From: QHXW01 sp035297145
Lineage (GTDB): Bacteria; Acidobacteriota; Terriglobia; Bryobacterales; Bryobacteraceae
Direction: 5' to 3'
Assembly: GCA_035297145.1 (NCBI GenBank)
Contig: DATGZN010000103.1
Span: 1 to 26,437, forward strand
DNA length: 26,437 nt
A model generated the notes under the pieces. The model searched no databases, was not told the DNA's origin, and saw nothing but the letters and a program-made list of their open reading frames with translations. Made by a program: the position numbers and the translations under genes. Of the stretch, positions 1-8,698 are shown one piece after another; the first letter of the stretch is position 1, and each line of letters opens with the position of its first letter.

Positions 1-401
<401 letters not shown>

Positions 402-702
402 GCTTTTGAAGCTTTGTGAGAATTATCGCTCCGGTTTGACTCAGAGTTCTGACGAAGTTCCAATATTTGCGTCCAACCAGATTTTCAAAGATCTGTGCAG
501 AAACCAACAGACATCTTGCGATGCCCACCGCTCTGCAGGCCTCGAAACTTGTTTTTGCCGGCCGCCTCTCGCAAAATTCACGGACGCACAACCGGCCTAA
601 AAATGAAAAATTCTTGAAAGAACTGCCAGGAAGGCCGTATTCCGCCTGACGCGAAGGGCTCGCATCAAGTTTTGTTACCTTTCCTTACAAGGATCTCTCG
701 CT
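402..702 (-). other. rRNA operon leader
   Basis: About 300 nt between the predicted rRNA promoter and the mature 16S 5' end. It holds no convincing protein gene. A boxA-like element, AGTTCTTTCAAGAA, lies on the minus strand at 624-611 and could load the antitermination complex. Just before the 16S start, AAGCTT-TTG-AAGCTT (400-414) forms a short perfect hairpin that may belong to the processing stem, though its partner downstream of 16S is outside the window. The boxA call is based on similarity only. Confidence 0.5.
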
Positions 703-732
703 ACTATAGCACCTGCCGCCGCGTTTGGGCAA
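703..732 (-). promoter_or_regulatory. Predicted rRNA operon promoter
   Basis: Minus strand: -35 candidate TTGCCC (732-727), an 18-nt spacer, then TATAGT (708-703). The TATAGT is preceded by TGC, giving the extended -10 pattern TGnTATAnT. Transcription would start near 696 and run leftward through the leader into 16S. Position and orientation fit a sigma-70-class rRNA promoter. No upstream UP element was verified. Confidence 0.55.
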
Positions 733-843
733 CCCCCGGCCCACTCCCTATTCCCGCGAGATCCTAAATTTTGGCGGCACCGAGCAGAATACCAAAACAA
801 GCCGCCGAGCGCAACCACCTCTTAACACTATTTTAGATTTCTA

Positions 844-871
844 TTGTTTTCTGTTAGATACAGGGGATAAT
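844..871 (+). promoter_or_regulatory. Predicted promoter of the hydrolase-thioesterase pair
   Basis: Plus strand: weak -35 TTGTTT (844-849), a 16-nt spacer and GATAAT (866-871, one mismatch to TATAAT). The start codon GTG follows 11 nt later at 883, so the 5' untranslated region would be only a few nucleotides long. Apart from this, the stretch between the rRNA promoter and 883 shows no gene. Confidence 0.4.
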
Positions 872-882
872 GGGGTTCGCCA

Positions 883-1485
883 GTGCGTCACCTCTACTTT
901 CACGGCTTTGCCTCAGGCCCGAGTTCCAAAAAAGCGGGATTCTTTCGCGACCGGATCCGATCGCTGGAGGTGCCGGACCTCGCCGCGGGGGACTTCGAAC
1001 ACTTGACCATCACCGGTCAGCTCAAGGTGATCGAGAATCTAACGGCCGGCGAATCGGTGTCTTTAATAGGTTCGAGTATGGGAGGCTATTTGGCCGCCCT
1101 CTACGCAACGCGGCATCCGGAAGTCGCGAAAGTCGTTCTGATGGCGCCGGCGTTTGGATTCGTGAAGCGCTGGTCGGAGTCGGTTGACACGGAAACCTGG
1201 CGGAAGGACGGGTTTCTCGAGGTCTATCACTACGGAGAAAAGCGGAATCGCAGATTGAGCTACGGTTTGGTGGAAGACGCTCTCCAGTACGAGGATTTCC
1301 CGAACTTCCGGCAGCCTGGCCTGATTTTCCACGGCCTCCATGATAATGTCGTGCCATCGCGGCTCTCGCGCGAGTTCGCCGCGTCTCATCCAAATGTCCA
1401 ATTGCATCTGCTCGATTCCGATCACGAACTGCTCAACGTGTTGGACGATATCTGGCAAGCGGCCGGGCCGTTCCTGCTAGGATGA
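883..1485 (+). CDS. YqiA/YcfP-like alpha/beta-fold hydrolase
   Basis: A 200-aa cytoplasmic alpha/beta hydrolase, probably an esterase of the YqiA/UPF0227 type. The N-terminus MRHLYFHGFASGP carries the family's strand and HGF oxyanion turn. The nucleophile elbow is GSSMGG at 63-68 (Ser65). Asp154 in the segment GLHDNVVP and His181 in DSDHELL complete a plausible catalytic triad in the right order and spacing. No signal peptide is visible. The GTG start is chosen because the HGF strand begins there. TGGGG at 871-875 could act as a weak ribosome site, but the -10-like GATAAT just upstream suggests a very short leader. The thioesterase follows after 4 nt, so the two are likely co-transcribed. Substrate is unknown. 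Confidence 0.88.
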   Translation: MRHLYFHGFASGPSSKKAGFFRDRIRSLEVPDLAAGDFEHLTITGQLKVIENLTAGESVSLIGSSMGGYLAALYATRHPEVAKVVLMAPAFGFVKRWSESVDTETWRKDGFLEVYHYGEKRNRRLSYGLVEDALQYEDFPNFRQPGLIFHGLHDNVVPSRLSREFAASHPNVQLHLLDSDHELLNVLDDIWQAAGPFLLG

Positions 1486-1489
1486 TTTC

Positions 1490-1864
1490 TTGCCCGCCGA
1501 GATCGATTTCAACCAGCACCTTGGCATACGAGTGCTGCGCCACCACAAGGATGGCGTGACCATCGCGTGCGATTTGCGCAAAGAGCTGCACAATATGTCC
1601 GGTGTATTGCATGGCGGCGTCACGGCAACGCTCGTGGACGCCGCGGCCGGCATGGCGCTAATGCATCGCGGACACAAGGCGACTACAGTTGAGTTGAAGA
1701 TCAACTACTTGCGCCCCGTAACTGGGCGGAAGGTTACCGCACGCTCGCGACTTGTGCGCATCGGCAAGACTCTGGTAACCGCGCTAGTAGATGTTTTCGA
1801 CGATCGGAAGAATCACGCCGCCGTCGCAATCGTGACCTATATGCTGCTGGACGGAGGGCGATGA
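1490..1864 (+). CDS. PaaI-type hotdog-fold thioesterase
   Basis: A 124-aa single hotdog-domain protein of the PaaI/YbgC-like acyl-CoA thioesterase group, which hydrolyses aryl- or acyl-CoA thioesters in the cytoplasm. Visible family features are HNMSGVLHGG (34-43), containing Asn35 and the HGG motif that opens the central helix, and Asp50 in TLVDAAAG, the usual catalytic carboxylate position. The later segment LKINYLRPV is the typical hotdog strand. Length matches the family. TTG is the only initiation codon between the in-frame stop at 1478-1480 and the conserved domain, so this start is nearly forced. It lies 4 nt after the hydrolase stop, suggesting coupling. A role in CoA-thioester housekeeping alongside the hydrolase is inference. 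Confidence 0.87.
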   Translation: MPAEIDFNQHLGIRVLRHHKDGVTIACDLRKELHNMSGVLHGGVTATLVDAAAGMALMHRGHKATTVELKINYLRPVTGRKVTARSRLVRIGKTLVTALVDVFDDRKNHAAVAIVTYMLLDGGR

Positions 1865-1933
1865 ATCCGGAACGGATGTAATCAAGATGCAGAAAGTCGT
1901 GTAACCTATCCGGAGTTCCGCAGTATTAAATCC

Positions 1934-4345
1934 ATGCTCTCTGACCTTCGTATTGCCCTACGCACCCTCCAGCGCAGCCCGGGATTTGCGTCGGTAGCTA
2001 TCGCCGCCCTGGCTCTGGGGATCGGCGCGAACACTGGCATTTTCAGCATCGTGAATGCATTGCTTCTGCACCCGGCCGGTATCGCGAACCCCGAGCGCGT
2101 GGTGGCCGTTCGGGTTCGCTATTACAAGCTGAACCTCATGAGTATCGGCCCATCGGCGCCGGATCTGGGGGACGTGCGCGACAACCGCGCCCTGTTTGAG
2201 CATGCGGCGCTTTGGAATGACGCTGACTTCAACTATGCGGGCCGGGATCTGCCCGAGAGACTTCAGGGCGCAGTGGTTTCCGCGGAATATTTTGACGTGT
2301 TCGGCGCGAAACCGCGGCTAGGCCGCCTGTTCCGTCCCGAAGAGGATCAGCCAAAGGCCAACCGGGTTGTCGTTCTGAGCTACGCCGCGTGGATGCGCGT
2401 GTTTGGCGGCGACCCGGCGTTGGTTGGCAAGACCGTGGAACTCAATCAAACGCCGTACCGCGTGATCGGCATCATGAATCCGGAATTCCGCTGGCCCCGC
2501 GCGGTGGATCTTTGGGCGCCCATCGGTCTGGCTCCAAAAGAGTACACCGAAGGCAATCGCTTCAACGAAAACTATACCGGCGTTGCCAGGCTCCGGTCGA
2601 ATGTCAGCCTGGCGCGGGCCAACGCCGGTATCCAGATGATGAGCGATCACGTCCGCAAGAACGGCACGCAGGGCGGCAAGTACGCGCAGGACTCGCTGTG
2701 GGGAATGTTCGCGGTTCCTTTTACCGATTTTGCGGTGGGCGACACGAAGACGCCGACGCTGGTGCTATTGGCCGCCGTAGGTCTGGTGCTGCTCATCGTC
2801 TGCACAAATATTGCAGGGCTCATGCTGGCTCGCACTGCGGCGCGAACGCGAGAGATCGCCGTGCGCACGGCGCTGGGCGCATCGCGCTGGCAGATTATGC
2901 GGCAGACGGCGGGTGAGAGCGTGATTCTCGCGGCAGCCGGCGCACTATTAGGAATCGCGACTGCGAAGGCGGGTGTTCGCGCTCTGTTAATGTTGGCGCC
3001 GGAGCGAGCGGTAGAAGGCGTGAGCGTGCCGCTCGATGTGCATGTGCTTGGATTTGCGCTGCTGGTGACGCTCGTTTCGGCAGTGCTATTTTCCATGGCC
3101 CCCGCGTGGCAGGGAACGCGCATCAGCTGTTCTGATGCGCTCAAAGAAGGCGGACGCTCGGGTACCGGCGCGAGGCGGCGAAACCTGCGCAGTGTACTGG
3201 TGGTTTCGGAGATGGCGCTGGCCGTGGTATTGCTCGTGGGAGCGGGTCTTTTCCTGCGCGCACTCGCGCGGATCGAGCGTGTAAGCGCCGGATTCAGGCC
3301 AGAAGGCGTTCTGACAGCCAAGCTCACGCTGCCTGAAGCACAGTACAATTCTTCCGAGAAGCAGGCCGCCTTCATCGATGGAGTGACGAAGCGGCTGGCC
3401 CAGACTCCCGGGGCGATGCAAGCAGCGGCAGTCATTCCACTTCCGTTTAGCGGCGGCGAGGCCTCTGCATCGTTCGGCATCGTGGGGCGCGCGATTGCAC
3501 CTGGTGATCCCGGTCCACACGGCAATTTTGCAGGCATTACGCCCGACTACTTCGCCGTGATGGGAATACCGCTCCTGCGCGGGCGCACATTCACCGATCA
3601 AGACCGGCTAGGCACAGAACCGGTTACGGTGATCGACACCAACCTGGCCCGGCAATACTGGCCAAACGAAGATCCGATCGGGCAGAAGATCAAGTGGGAC
3701 ACGACCAGACGGATTGTGGGCATCGTCAACCATGTGCGCCGCTCCAGCCTTTCGGGAGACGAGAGCAAGGGCATGTATTACGTTCCGCTGAAGCAGTCGC
3801 CGGTGCCCTTCATGTGGCTGGCGGTGAAGACAAGCCTGGATCCCGCGGCGATGTCGGGCGCCTTACAAGCGGCCGTGCACGATACCGATCCGGCGCAGCC
3901 TGTGCATGACATCAAGACGCTTGCGGATCTGGTTTCGGCGTCGCTCGCGCCGCGCCGATTTGTGGCGGATATCCTGAGTTTCTTCGCGGCGGTGGCGCTG
4001 GCGCTGGCGGCACTGGGATTGTATGGACTGATCAGCTACTCGGTGGCGCAACAGACGCCGGAGATCGGAATCCGCATGGCGCTGGGGGCGGAGCCACGAA
4101 GCGTGCTGATGCACGTGGTTGGCGGCGGTCTGCGGCTGACGTTGTATGGCGCGGTGATTGGCGCGTTGGCGGTGATCCCGATGGTCAGACTCCTCGGAAA
4201 CGCGCTCGAAGGAGTGAGCATGTTTGAGCCCTGGATTATGATCGGAACGACGGGCCTCTTGGGCGCGGCGGCTTTACTCGCCTGCTATATTCCAGCGCTG
4301 CGGGCTACAAGGATCGATCCTATGGAAGCTTTGCGGTTTGAGTGA
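1934..4345 (+). CDS. ADOP-family MacB/FtsX-like permease
   Basis: An 803-aa inner-membrane permease with the duplicated architecture of acidobacterial orphan permeases (ADOP). In order: an N-terminal helix (about 18-45, within FASVAIAALALGIGANTGIF); a MacB-type periplasmic domain (about 50-260); a first FtsX three-helix core (about 275-395); a helix near 420-445; a second periplasmic domain (about 450-660); and a second FtsX core (about 675-795) ending in the usual PxxALRxE-like tail, here PMEALRFE. Both halves carry the cytoplasmic EIAVRTALGA / EIGIRMALGA coupling motif. No ATPase gene lies beside it, as expected for this family, so it must borrow a distant ATPase or work otherwise. The start is the first ATG before MLSDLRIALRTL, a typical ADOP N-terminus. 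Transport substrate cannot be predicted. Confidence 0.93.
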   Translation: MLSDLRIALRTLQRSPGFASVAIAALALGIGANTGIFSIVNALLLHPAGIANPERVVAVRVRYYKLNLMSIGPSAPDLGDVRDNRALFEHAALWNDADFNYAGRDLPERLQGAVVSAEYFDVFGAKPRLGRLFRPEEDQPKANRVVVLSYAAWMRVFGGDPALVGKTVELNQTPYRVIGIMNPEFRWPRAVDLWAPIGLAPKEYTEGNRFNENYTGVARLRSNVSLARANAGIQMMSDHVRKNGTQGGKYAQDSLWGMFAVPFTDFAVGDTKTPTLVLLAAVGLVLLIVCTNIAGLMLARTAARTREIAVRTALGASRWQIMRQTAGESVILAAAGALLGIATAKAGVRALLMLAPERAVEGVSVPLDVHVLGFALLVTLVSAVLFSMAPAWQGTRISCSDALKEGGRSGTGARRRNLRSVLVVSEMALAVVLLVGAGLFLRALARIERVSAGFRPEGVLTAKLTLPEAQYNSSEKQAAFIDGVTKRLAQTPGAMQAAAVIPLPFSGGEASASFGIVGRAIAPGDPGPHGNFAGITPDYFAVMGIPLLRGRTFTDQDRLGTEPVTVIDTNLARQYWPNEDPIGQKIKWDTTRRIVGIVNHVRRSSLSGDESKGMYYVPLKQSPVPFMWLAVKTSLDPAAMSGALQAAVHDTDPAQPVHDIKTLADLVSASLAPRRFVADILSFFAAVALALAALGLYGLISYSVAQQTPEIGIRMALGAEPRSVLMHVVGGGLRLTLYGAVIGALAVIPMVRLLGNALEGVSMFEPWIMIGTTGLLGAAALLACYIPALRATRIDPMEALRFE

Positions 4346-4351
4346 CGGTGC

Positions 4352-4399
4352 TGTAGCGCGAGGATACCGCGGGTTGTGCGGGATACCCGCGGTTTTTTT
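4352..4399 (+). repeat. Dispersed TGTAGCGC element, copy A
   Basis: Begins TGTAGCGC at 4352, seven nt after the permease stop codon, and runs into a GC-rich CGCGGGT-containing hairpin with a T tract. It shares its head and general layout with copies B (4400-4456) and C (14190-14234), each oriented with the gene it follows. Confidence 0.45.
4366..4399 (+). terminator. Intrinsic terminator after the ADOP permease
   Basis: A perfect 8-bp stem, ACCGCGGG (4366-4373) and CCCGCGGT (4386-4393), with a 12-nt loop, followed by a run of seven T starting inside the stem's last base. It lies 20 nt after the permease stop and before the convergent DUF1501 gene. It is the strongest rho-independent terminator seen in the window. 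It is part of the dispersed TGTAGCGC element described separately. Confidence 0.85.
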
Positions 4400-4456
4400 C
4401 ATGTACAGACCTAACAGCCGCCGGTACCCGCAAACAGCGCGTGTCCCTGCGCTACA
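4400..4456 (-). repeat. Dispersed TGTAGCGC element, copy B
   Basis: On the minus strand TGTAGCGCAGGG (4456-4445) overlaps the last codons of the DUF1501 gene: the TAG inside it is that gene's stop. GC-rich sequence with GCGGGTACC follows. It shares 12 identical nt with copy C and faces copy A, so the two elements form the convergent boundary between the permease and the DUF1501 gene. Confidence 0.45.
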
Positions 4457-5702
4457 TGGCGCTGATCAGGCCGCGGAATTTTTGCCGGTCGACCGAGTAG
4501 CCGGGGAAAACTTCGCGGAGATCGCGATTGCCGAGATGAGTGATCACCAATTCGCCGAGAACGTCGCGGAAATCGGTGGTGAGGGCGAGGTCGCGGCCTT
4601 CGTAGAGTTGGTGATCGGCGAGGCCGGGCCACTGGCCGTAGACTTTGCCGCCGCGCACGTCGCCGCCCATGACGAACATCACGTTGGCGTGGCCGTGGTC
4701 GGTGCCCCGGTTGCCGTTTTCGCGCGCGGTGCGGCCGAACTCGGACATGGTCACGACAGTCACATCGGCCATGCGATCGCCAAGATCTTTCCAGAACGCG
4801 CTGAGGCTGCCGCCAAGCTCACCGAGGCGTTGCGCGAGCTGGCCTTCGGAAGCGCGCGGGCCGACCTCGTTAACGTGATGATCCCAGCCGCCGATGTCGG
4901 CAAACGCCACTTCGACGCCGACGTCTGACTTAATGAGCCGCGCGATCTGCCGCAGGCTCTGGCCGAACGCGCCGTTCGGATATTCCGCCGCCGGCTGGTA
5001 GGGCTGCTTCTCGATCGACTGCAACAGCTTCACGGCATCGAACGTCTCACGGCCGGTGCCATTCAAACTCTTGTCTGACGAGCCAGCATACATGGCCTGA
5101 AACACTTTCGACGCACTGTCATTGCGCACTTGAAAATTGTTCAGGTTCTCGATGGCGACAGCGTTGTTGCGGCCGCGCATGGCACGCGGCAGCACGGCGC
5201 CCATGGCGACGGCACGGACCGGAGAAGGCTGTCCCTCGACGGGTGGAAGGGCGCGGTTGAGCCATCCGTCATCTGTAGCCTTGCGGCCCGGCGTCCCGGA
5301 TTCCATATAGTCCTGTGCATCGAAATGCGAGCGCGTGGGATCGGGCGAGCCCGCCGCGTGCACGATGGCGAGATGCTGCGCCGCATAGAGAGGTTTGAGA
5401 GGAGCGAGCGCGGGGTGCAGACCGAAGAAACCATCGAGATCGATGGCGGAATTCTGCGGATCGGCGCTCGAGGGACGCGGGACGGCGATGGTCGGCCGCA
5501 TCGCGTAATAGCGCTGCTCGCCGTGGGGCACCACGACATTCAAACCGTCAGCCGCACCCCGCTGGAAAATGGCGACCAAAATTTTCTTGCGTGCGGTCGG
5601 TGCGTTGGACGCATACAGCGCACGCTGGAGCCACACGGGCGCGCTTCCCACGCCTACCATGGCGAGACCGGCGTTTCTCAGAAAGATTCTTCGAGTCGGC
5701 AT
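4452..5702 (-). CDS. DUF1501 family secreted protein (Tat signal)
   Basis: A 416-aa member of the DUF1501 family, sulfatase-like-fold proteins of unknown activity common in Planctomycetes and Solibacter-type Acidobacteriota. The N-terminus TRRIFLRNAG (3-11) is a twin-arginine export motif followed by a hydrophobic stretch ending near residue 32. Family motifs visible are FQRGAADGLNVVVPHG (46-61), RSHFDAQDYMESG (124-136), and near residue 320 SEFGRTARENGNRGTDHGHA, with His/Asp residues suited to metal binding. The minus-strand sequence GAAGGTG lies 6 nt before the ATG, a clear ribosome site. It starts 4 nt after the DUF1800 stop, the usual family pairing, so the two proteins probably act together in the envelope. 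Reaction unknown. Confidence 0.93.
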   Translation of the reverse strand: MPTRRIFLRNAGLAMVGVGSAPVWLQRALYASNAPTARKKILVAIFQRGAADGLNVVVPHGEQRYYAMRPTIAVPRPSSADPQNSAIDLDGFFGLHPALAPLKPLYAAQHLAIVHAAGSPDPTRSHFDAQDYMESGTPGRKATDDGWLNRALPPVEGQPSPVRAVAMGAVLPRAMRGRNNAVAIENLNNFQVRNDSASKVFQAMYAGSSDKSLNGTGRETFDAVKLLQSIEKQPYQPAAEYPNGAFGQSLRQIARLIKSDVGVEVAFADIGGWDHHVNEVGPRASEGQLAQRLGELGGSLSAFWKDLGDRMADVTVVTMSEFGRTARENGNRGTDHGHANVMFVMGGDVRGGKVYGQWPGLADHQLYEGRDLALTTDFRDVLGELVITHLGNRDLREVFPGYSVDRQKFRGLISAM

Positions 5703-5706
5703 GGGT

Positions 5707-7560
5707 TCACCTTCTTTGAAAATCCGGCGAGCCCAGCATCAACCCGGCGATGACGAGCGGCTTGGGAACCTGTTGCGCGGCCGGCCGCTTGGGCTTGCTG
5801 TTCTCCGGGTCCGCCTGCGCGTCAAGTCCTGCCTGAATGGCCGCGCGAGCGTCATCTGAAAGACCAGTCAGCATCAGGGCGACGGCGATCTGATCCGTAT
5901 CGGGCGCATCGCCGAAACGCGCCGCATCCACCTTGACGCCGGGAATGCGATTGCCCGCGAGAGCAATGGCGAAATTCATTCGAGCCAGGAGCGACGCCGA
6001 GTTCATCCAATCCTGGCCGGCGTTGGTGTAACCCGTGGGTTCCTGTTTGCGGTAGAGCGGCTGGCCGAGCTGCACGAGCTGCTGGCTGAGGGCAAAGCTG
6101 AAATCCACATCAGCTCCAAGCGCGCGCACGGAGCTGGCCACCATTTCGAGTGGCGATTTCAATTTGGCGCGATAGGCTCCCTGCGACCAGAACTCAGGCG
6201 ACGCGAGCATGTTCTGCATGACCGCGCGCAGGTCGCCGTCTTTTTCGCGGAAGGTGCGCGCCATTTTCGCGATCAGCGACGGCGGCGGCTCATCGGCGAC
6301 AAACCGCATGGCCAGCTTGCGCGAGATGAAGCGCGCGGTGGAAGGATGGTGCGCGAGAATATCGAGAACTTTCAGGCCGTCCTGGATTCCGCCGCCCGGA
6401 GGAATGCGGTGTCCCAGCACGATCTTGGGGCCGTTATCATGCAGCTTTTCGCGGAAAATGAAGCCGGCACCCTCGCGGGGAGCCTTGATGCTCCAGCCGG
6501 TGAAGCAGCGCGCCACTTCGGTGACGTCACGCTGCGTGTATCCGCCGTCCACGCCGAGCGTGTGCAGCTCCATGAGCTCGCGCGCGTAGTTTTCATTGAG
6601 TCCCTTGCGCGACTTGGCGGGCTGGCCTGCGCGACGCGGGCCCTGTGACAGCGCGGCGGCAACGGGATCGACCGACTCCACGTTATCCAGGTAGAACAAC
6701 ATGGCCGGACTTTCGGCGGTTGCCAGCAGCAGGTCGTGGAACTTGCCCAACACATGTGGGCGGATATCGTCACGCTCGTAGGAACCGACGAGGTAGCGGT
6801 CGGCGCCCTTATCAAGGAAAACGTTGAAGTGGTTGTACCAGAAATCGGTGAGGACTTCTTCGAGCTGGCGGTTGCTGTAGATGGCGCGGAGCAGCTTGGC
6901 TTCCATCAGGTCCTGCGTGATGACGAACTGCGGACCACCGACTTTCTGGATGCGGCGGCGCAGATCAGGCGGCGCAACGCTGAATAGGCCGATGCGCGCG
7001 CCCTGCGGCATGGCTTCCAGCACTTCGTCTTTTTGCTCGTCCAGCAGATCGTCAAAAACCTTAAGCTTCTCCTGCGGCGTGCCGCGGCGCAGCGCGCGCT
7101 GCTGGTCGTCGGCGAGGCCTGCATTCTCCAGCGTGGGTTTCTCGTCGTCTTTCCCTTGTTTGTTCTTGAGGCGCTGCGCGGCTCTGTCGATCATCATCCG
7201 CGTCTCGGGATCCTTGGGATACGGGACCTTGCCAGCCACCATATCCTTGATCAATTGTGGCGGTGGATAGCGCCACGCCAGCTCGAGGGGCGTCATGCGG
7301 AGGGTGTCGAACGGCGCGAGCTTGGTTTGGAGGACGGGATTTTCCGCGATGTGGTCGGGATGAAGCTGGATATCGATCCACTTCTTGAGCCCGAGCTTTT
7401 GGACTTGTGTGAAATCGTCCGGCCGCGGGCCAAAGGTGAGGCGGTTAAGCGCGTGCCCGATCTTCTGATCGTTAGAAAGCGGAACGGAGAATTGAGAAGC
7501 CTGCCGGCCGGCCGCCAGGGACAGCACCACGACAAACGCGAAGAGAAGGCTTCGCCGCAT
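5707..7560 (-). CDS. DUF1800 family secreted protein
   Basis: A 617-aa protein of the DUF1800 family, whose function is unknown. A Sec-type signal peptide covers about residues 1-20 (MRRSLLFAFVVVLSLAAG). The family's entry motif HALNRLTFGPRPDDF is at 36-50, DFWYNHFNV at 239-247, NYARELMELHTLG at 324-336, and a FISRKLAMRFVADEPP segment follows near 400. The length is normal. It is the first gene of a two-gene operon with DUF1501. No Shine-Dalgarno sequence precedes the ATG; instead TAAGAT lies 6 nt upstream, suggesting a leaderless transcript. Co-occurrence of DUF1800 and DUF1501 is well known, and usually taken as a secreted two-protein unit. Confidence 0.93.
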   Translation of the reverse strand: MRRSLLFAFVVVLSLAAGRQASQFSVPLSNDQKIGHALNRLTFGPRPDDFTQVQKLGLKKWIDIQLHPDHIAENPVLQTKLAPFDTLRMTPLELAWRYPPPQLIKDMVAGKVPYPKDPETRMMIDRAAQRLKNKQGKDDEKPTLENAGLADDQQRALRRGTPQEKLKVFDDLLDEQKDEVLEAMPQGARIGLFSVAPPDLRRRIQKVGGPQFVITQDLMEAKLLRAIYSNRQLEEVLTDFWYNHFNVFLDKGADRYLVGSYERDDIRPHVLGKFHDLLLATAESPAMLFYLDNVESVDPVAAALSQGPRRAGQPAKSRKGLNENYARELMELHTLGVDGGYTQRDVTEVARCFTGWSIKAPREGAGFIFREKLHDNGPKIVLGHRIPPGGGIQDGLKVLDILAHHPSTARFISRKLAMRFVADEPPPSLIAKMARTFREKDGDLRAVMQNMLASPEFWSQGAYRAKLKSPLEMVASSVRALGADVDFSFALSQQLVQLGQPLYRKQEPTGYTNAGQDWMNSASLLARMNFAIALAGNRIPGVKVDAARFGDAPDTDQIAVALMLTGLSDDARAAIQAGLDAQADPENSKPKRPAAQQVPKPLVIAGLMLGSPDFQRR

Positions 7561-7566
7561 AGAACC

Positions 7567-7572
7567 ATCTTA
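7567..7572 (-). promoter_or_regulatory. -10-like hexamer before the DUF1800 gene
   Basis: Minus-strand TAAGAT lies 6 nt upstream of the ATG at 7560. The expected transcription start falls at or next to the start codon. Only a poor -35 match (TTCATC at 17 nt) is seen. Confidence 0.4.
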
Positions 7573-7627
7573 TTAAACGCGGGGCGCGGGATGAAGTTGC
7601 GGGGAGGACTTTAAATACTGACGAAAG

Positions 7628-8434
7628 TTAATGTGCTGGCGCCCCGACCGCCTGCTGTTGTGCTTCCCTGCCCCAAGCACCGTTCGGGTCGATGCGTGCC
7701 GCCGCGTCAAAGTGCTGCGCGCGTTTCGCATCATCGCCCAGCGCCGCATAGGCCATCGCGCTGTAAACGTGCACCTGCGCAATTGAGGAGACCGGAATAC
7801 CAGCACAGAAGCTGCCGGCCTCGGCTACCAGACTGTCCACTTCGGGAGCGTTGCGAGACGAGGCGGCCACGGCCCAGGCCAGCGTCGCGAGCTCCGCGCT
7901 GAGGTTGGCCACCTTCGTCATGGGTACGATGCCCTGGCTGGCTTTTTCTTTCTCTACTGCCAGACGCGCCCATTGCAGCACCACGGAGGGGTCTTCGCCG
8001 CGACGCAAGCCTATCTCCGCAATCGCCCGGTAAGTCCCGCCGCGTTCCGGCCAGAGAGTTAGAGCGCTGTTGTAACAAGAAAGCGCCTTGTCATATTGGG
8101 GTTGGAACAAATACACCTCTCCCAGACAACAGTGCGCTAAAGCTGTAGACCTTGGCTCGGTCTCACTCGTCAGTGCCTGTGAGATCATCCGCTCGGCTTC
8201 GTTCAGTCGACCGATTTGCATGAGCAACGCGCCATCAAAAACTCCAACGTTGACGCCGTGCTGCGCGGCCGCGCTGATGGCGAGGGCCTGCTGATATTCC
8301 CCCCTAATGAACGCTTGCATGATCGACACCTGGGGCCCGGCATTGTGCTGATTCATCGCAGTTCGCAGGTTTTTCTCGGCCATGCGAAAGTTGAGAATCA
8401 GCTCGAGGATCCACTCGATCAACCTAATGAGCAT
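7628..8434 (-). CDS. Membrane-associated TPR-containing protein, unknown function
   Basis: A 268-aa protein. An N-terminal hydrophobic/amphipathic helix (MLIRLIEWILELILNF, 1-16) may anchor it to the membrane. The rest is alpha-helical with degenerate tetratricopeptide units: about 85-118 (LAHCCLGEVYLFQPQYDKAL), 119-150, and 225-255 near the C-terminus (VYSAMAYAALGDDAKRAQHF). TPR proteins usually act as scaffolds. The frame is open upstream to a TTG at 8473, but the ATG at 8434 is preferred because it starts the hydrophobic helix and has TAGAAT 10 nt upstream with a TTGTCC -35 at 17 nt. It ends 67 nt before the DUF1800 gene on the same strand; co-transcription is possible but that gene has its own -10-like element. 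Confidence 0.72.
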   Translation of the reverse strand: MLIRLIEWILELILNFRMAEKNLRTAMNQHNAGPQVSIMQAFIRGEYQQALAISAAAQHGVNVGVFDGALLMQIGRLNEAERMISQALTSETEPRSTALAHCCLGEVYLFQPQYDKALSCYNSALTLWPERGGTYRAIAEIGLRRGEDPSVVLQWARLAVEKEKASQGIVPMTKVANLSAELATLAWAVAASSRNAPEVDSLVAEAGSFCAGIPVSSIAQVHVYSAMAYAALGDDAKRAQHFDAAARIDPNGAWGREAQQQAVGAPAH

Positions 8435-8444
8435 TCGCGACTCG

Positions 8445-8473
8445 ATTCTAGCCCGCGTCTGTTGACCGGACAA
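8445..8473 (-). promoter_or_regulatory. Predicted promoter of the TPR gene
   Basis: Minus strand: TTGTCC (8473-8468), a 17-nt spacer, and TAGAAT (8450-8445). The ATG is 10 nt further at 8434, so the leader would be about 3 nt. This is one of the better two-part matches in the window. Confidence 0.5.
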
Positions 8474-8488
8474 GATTCCCTAAAGTGA

Positions 8489-8698
8489 TGGCGCGGTTGT
8501 TATAGATGTGAGACGCTTCGCCACTACCATTCGGTGAAGAAGCACCGCGTCGAAGTGGCACGGCCGGAACGGTGTCGCCCGCGGCGTATCGAGCAGCGCG
8601 AGTTTCCTTTCGAGGACGTATCGGTCCACTGCTCAGCCGGTGAGCCGGCGCGCCCTGCGGAGATCGCGATTACCGCGTATCCACCAAATACCGATTGA
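8489..8698 (+). pseudogene. Possible gene remnant with CxxC motif
   Basis: A 69-codon open frame on the plus strand, against the direction of both neighbours. It has no ATG; a GTG lies at 8534. The reading shows CYRC and then a basic/His segment and EQREFPFEDVSVHCSAGEP. By eye, the middle ~45 codons have coding-like position bias: strong GC at positions 1 and 3 and balanced position 2. Its end overlaps the 3' end of the esterase by about 29 nt. I do not recognise the family. It could be the tail of a decayed gene or chance in a GC-rich gap. Otherwise the gap 8474-8669 holds only a 5-bp GCCGG/CCGGC hairpin. Confidence 0.2.

Noticed and set aside
2647..3537. 296-codon minus-strand frame inside the ADOP permease
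   Set aside because: Antisense shadow of a well-supported membrane protein; the translation is rich in Ser/Arg/Ala/Pro with no domain, as expected from a GC-rich antisense frame.
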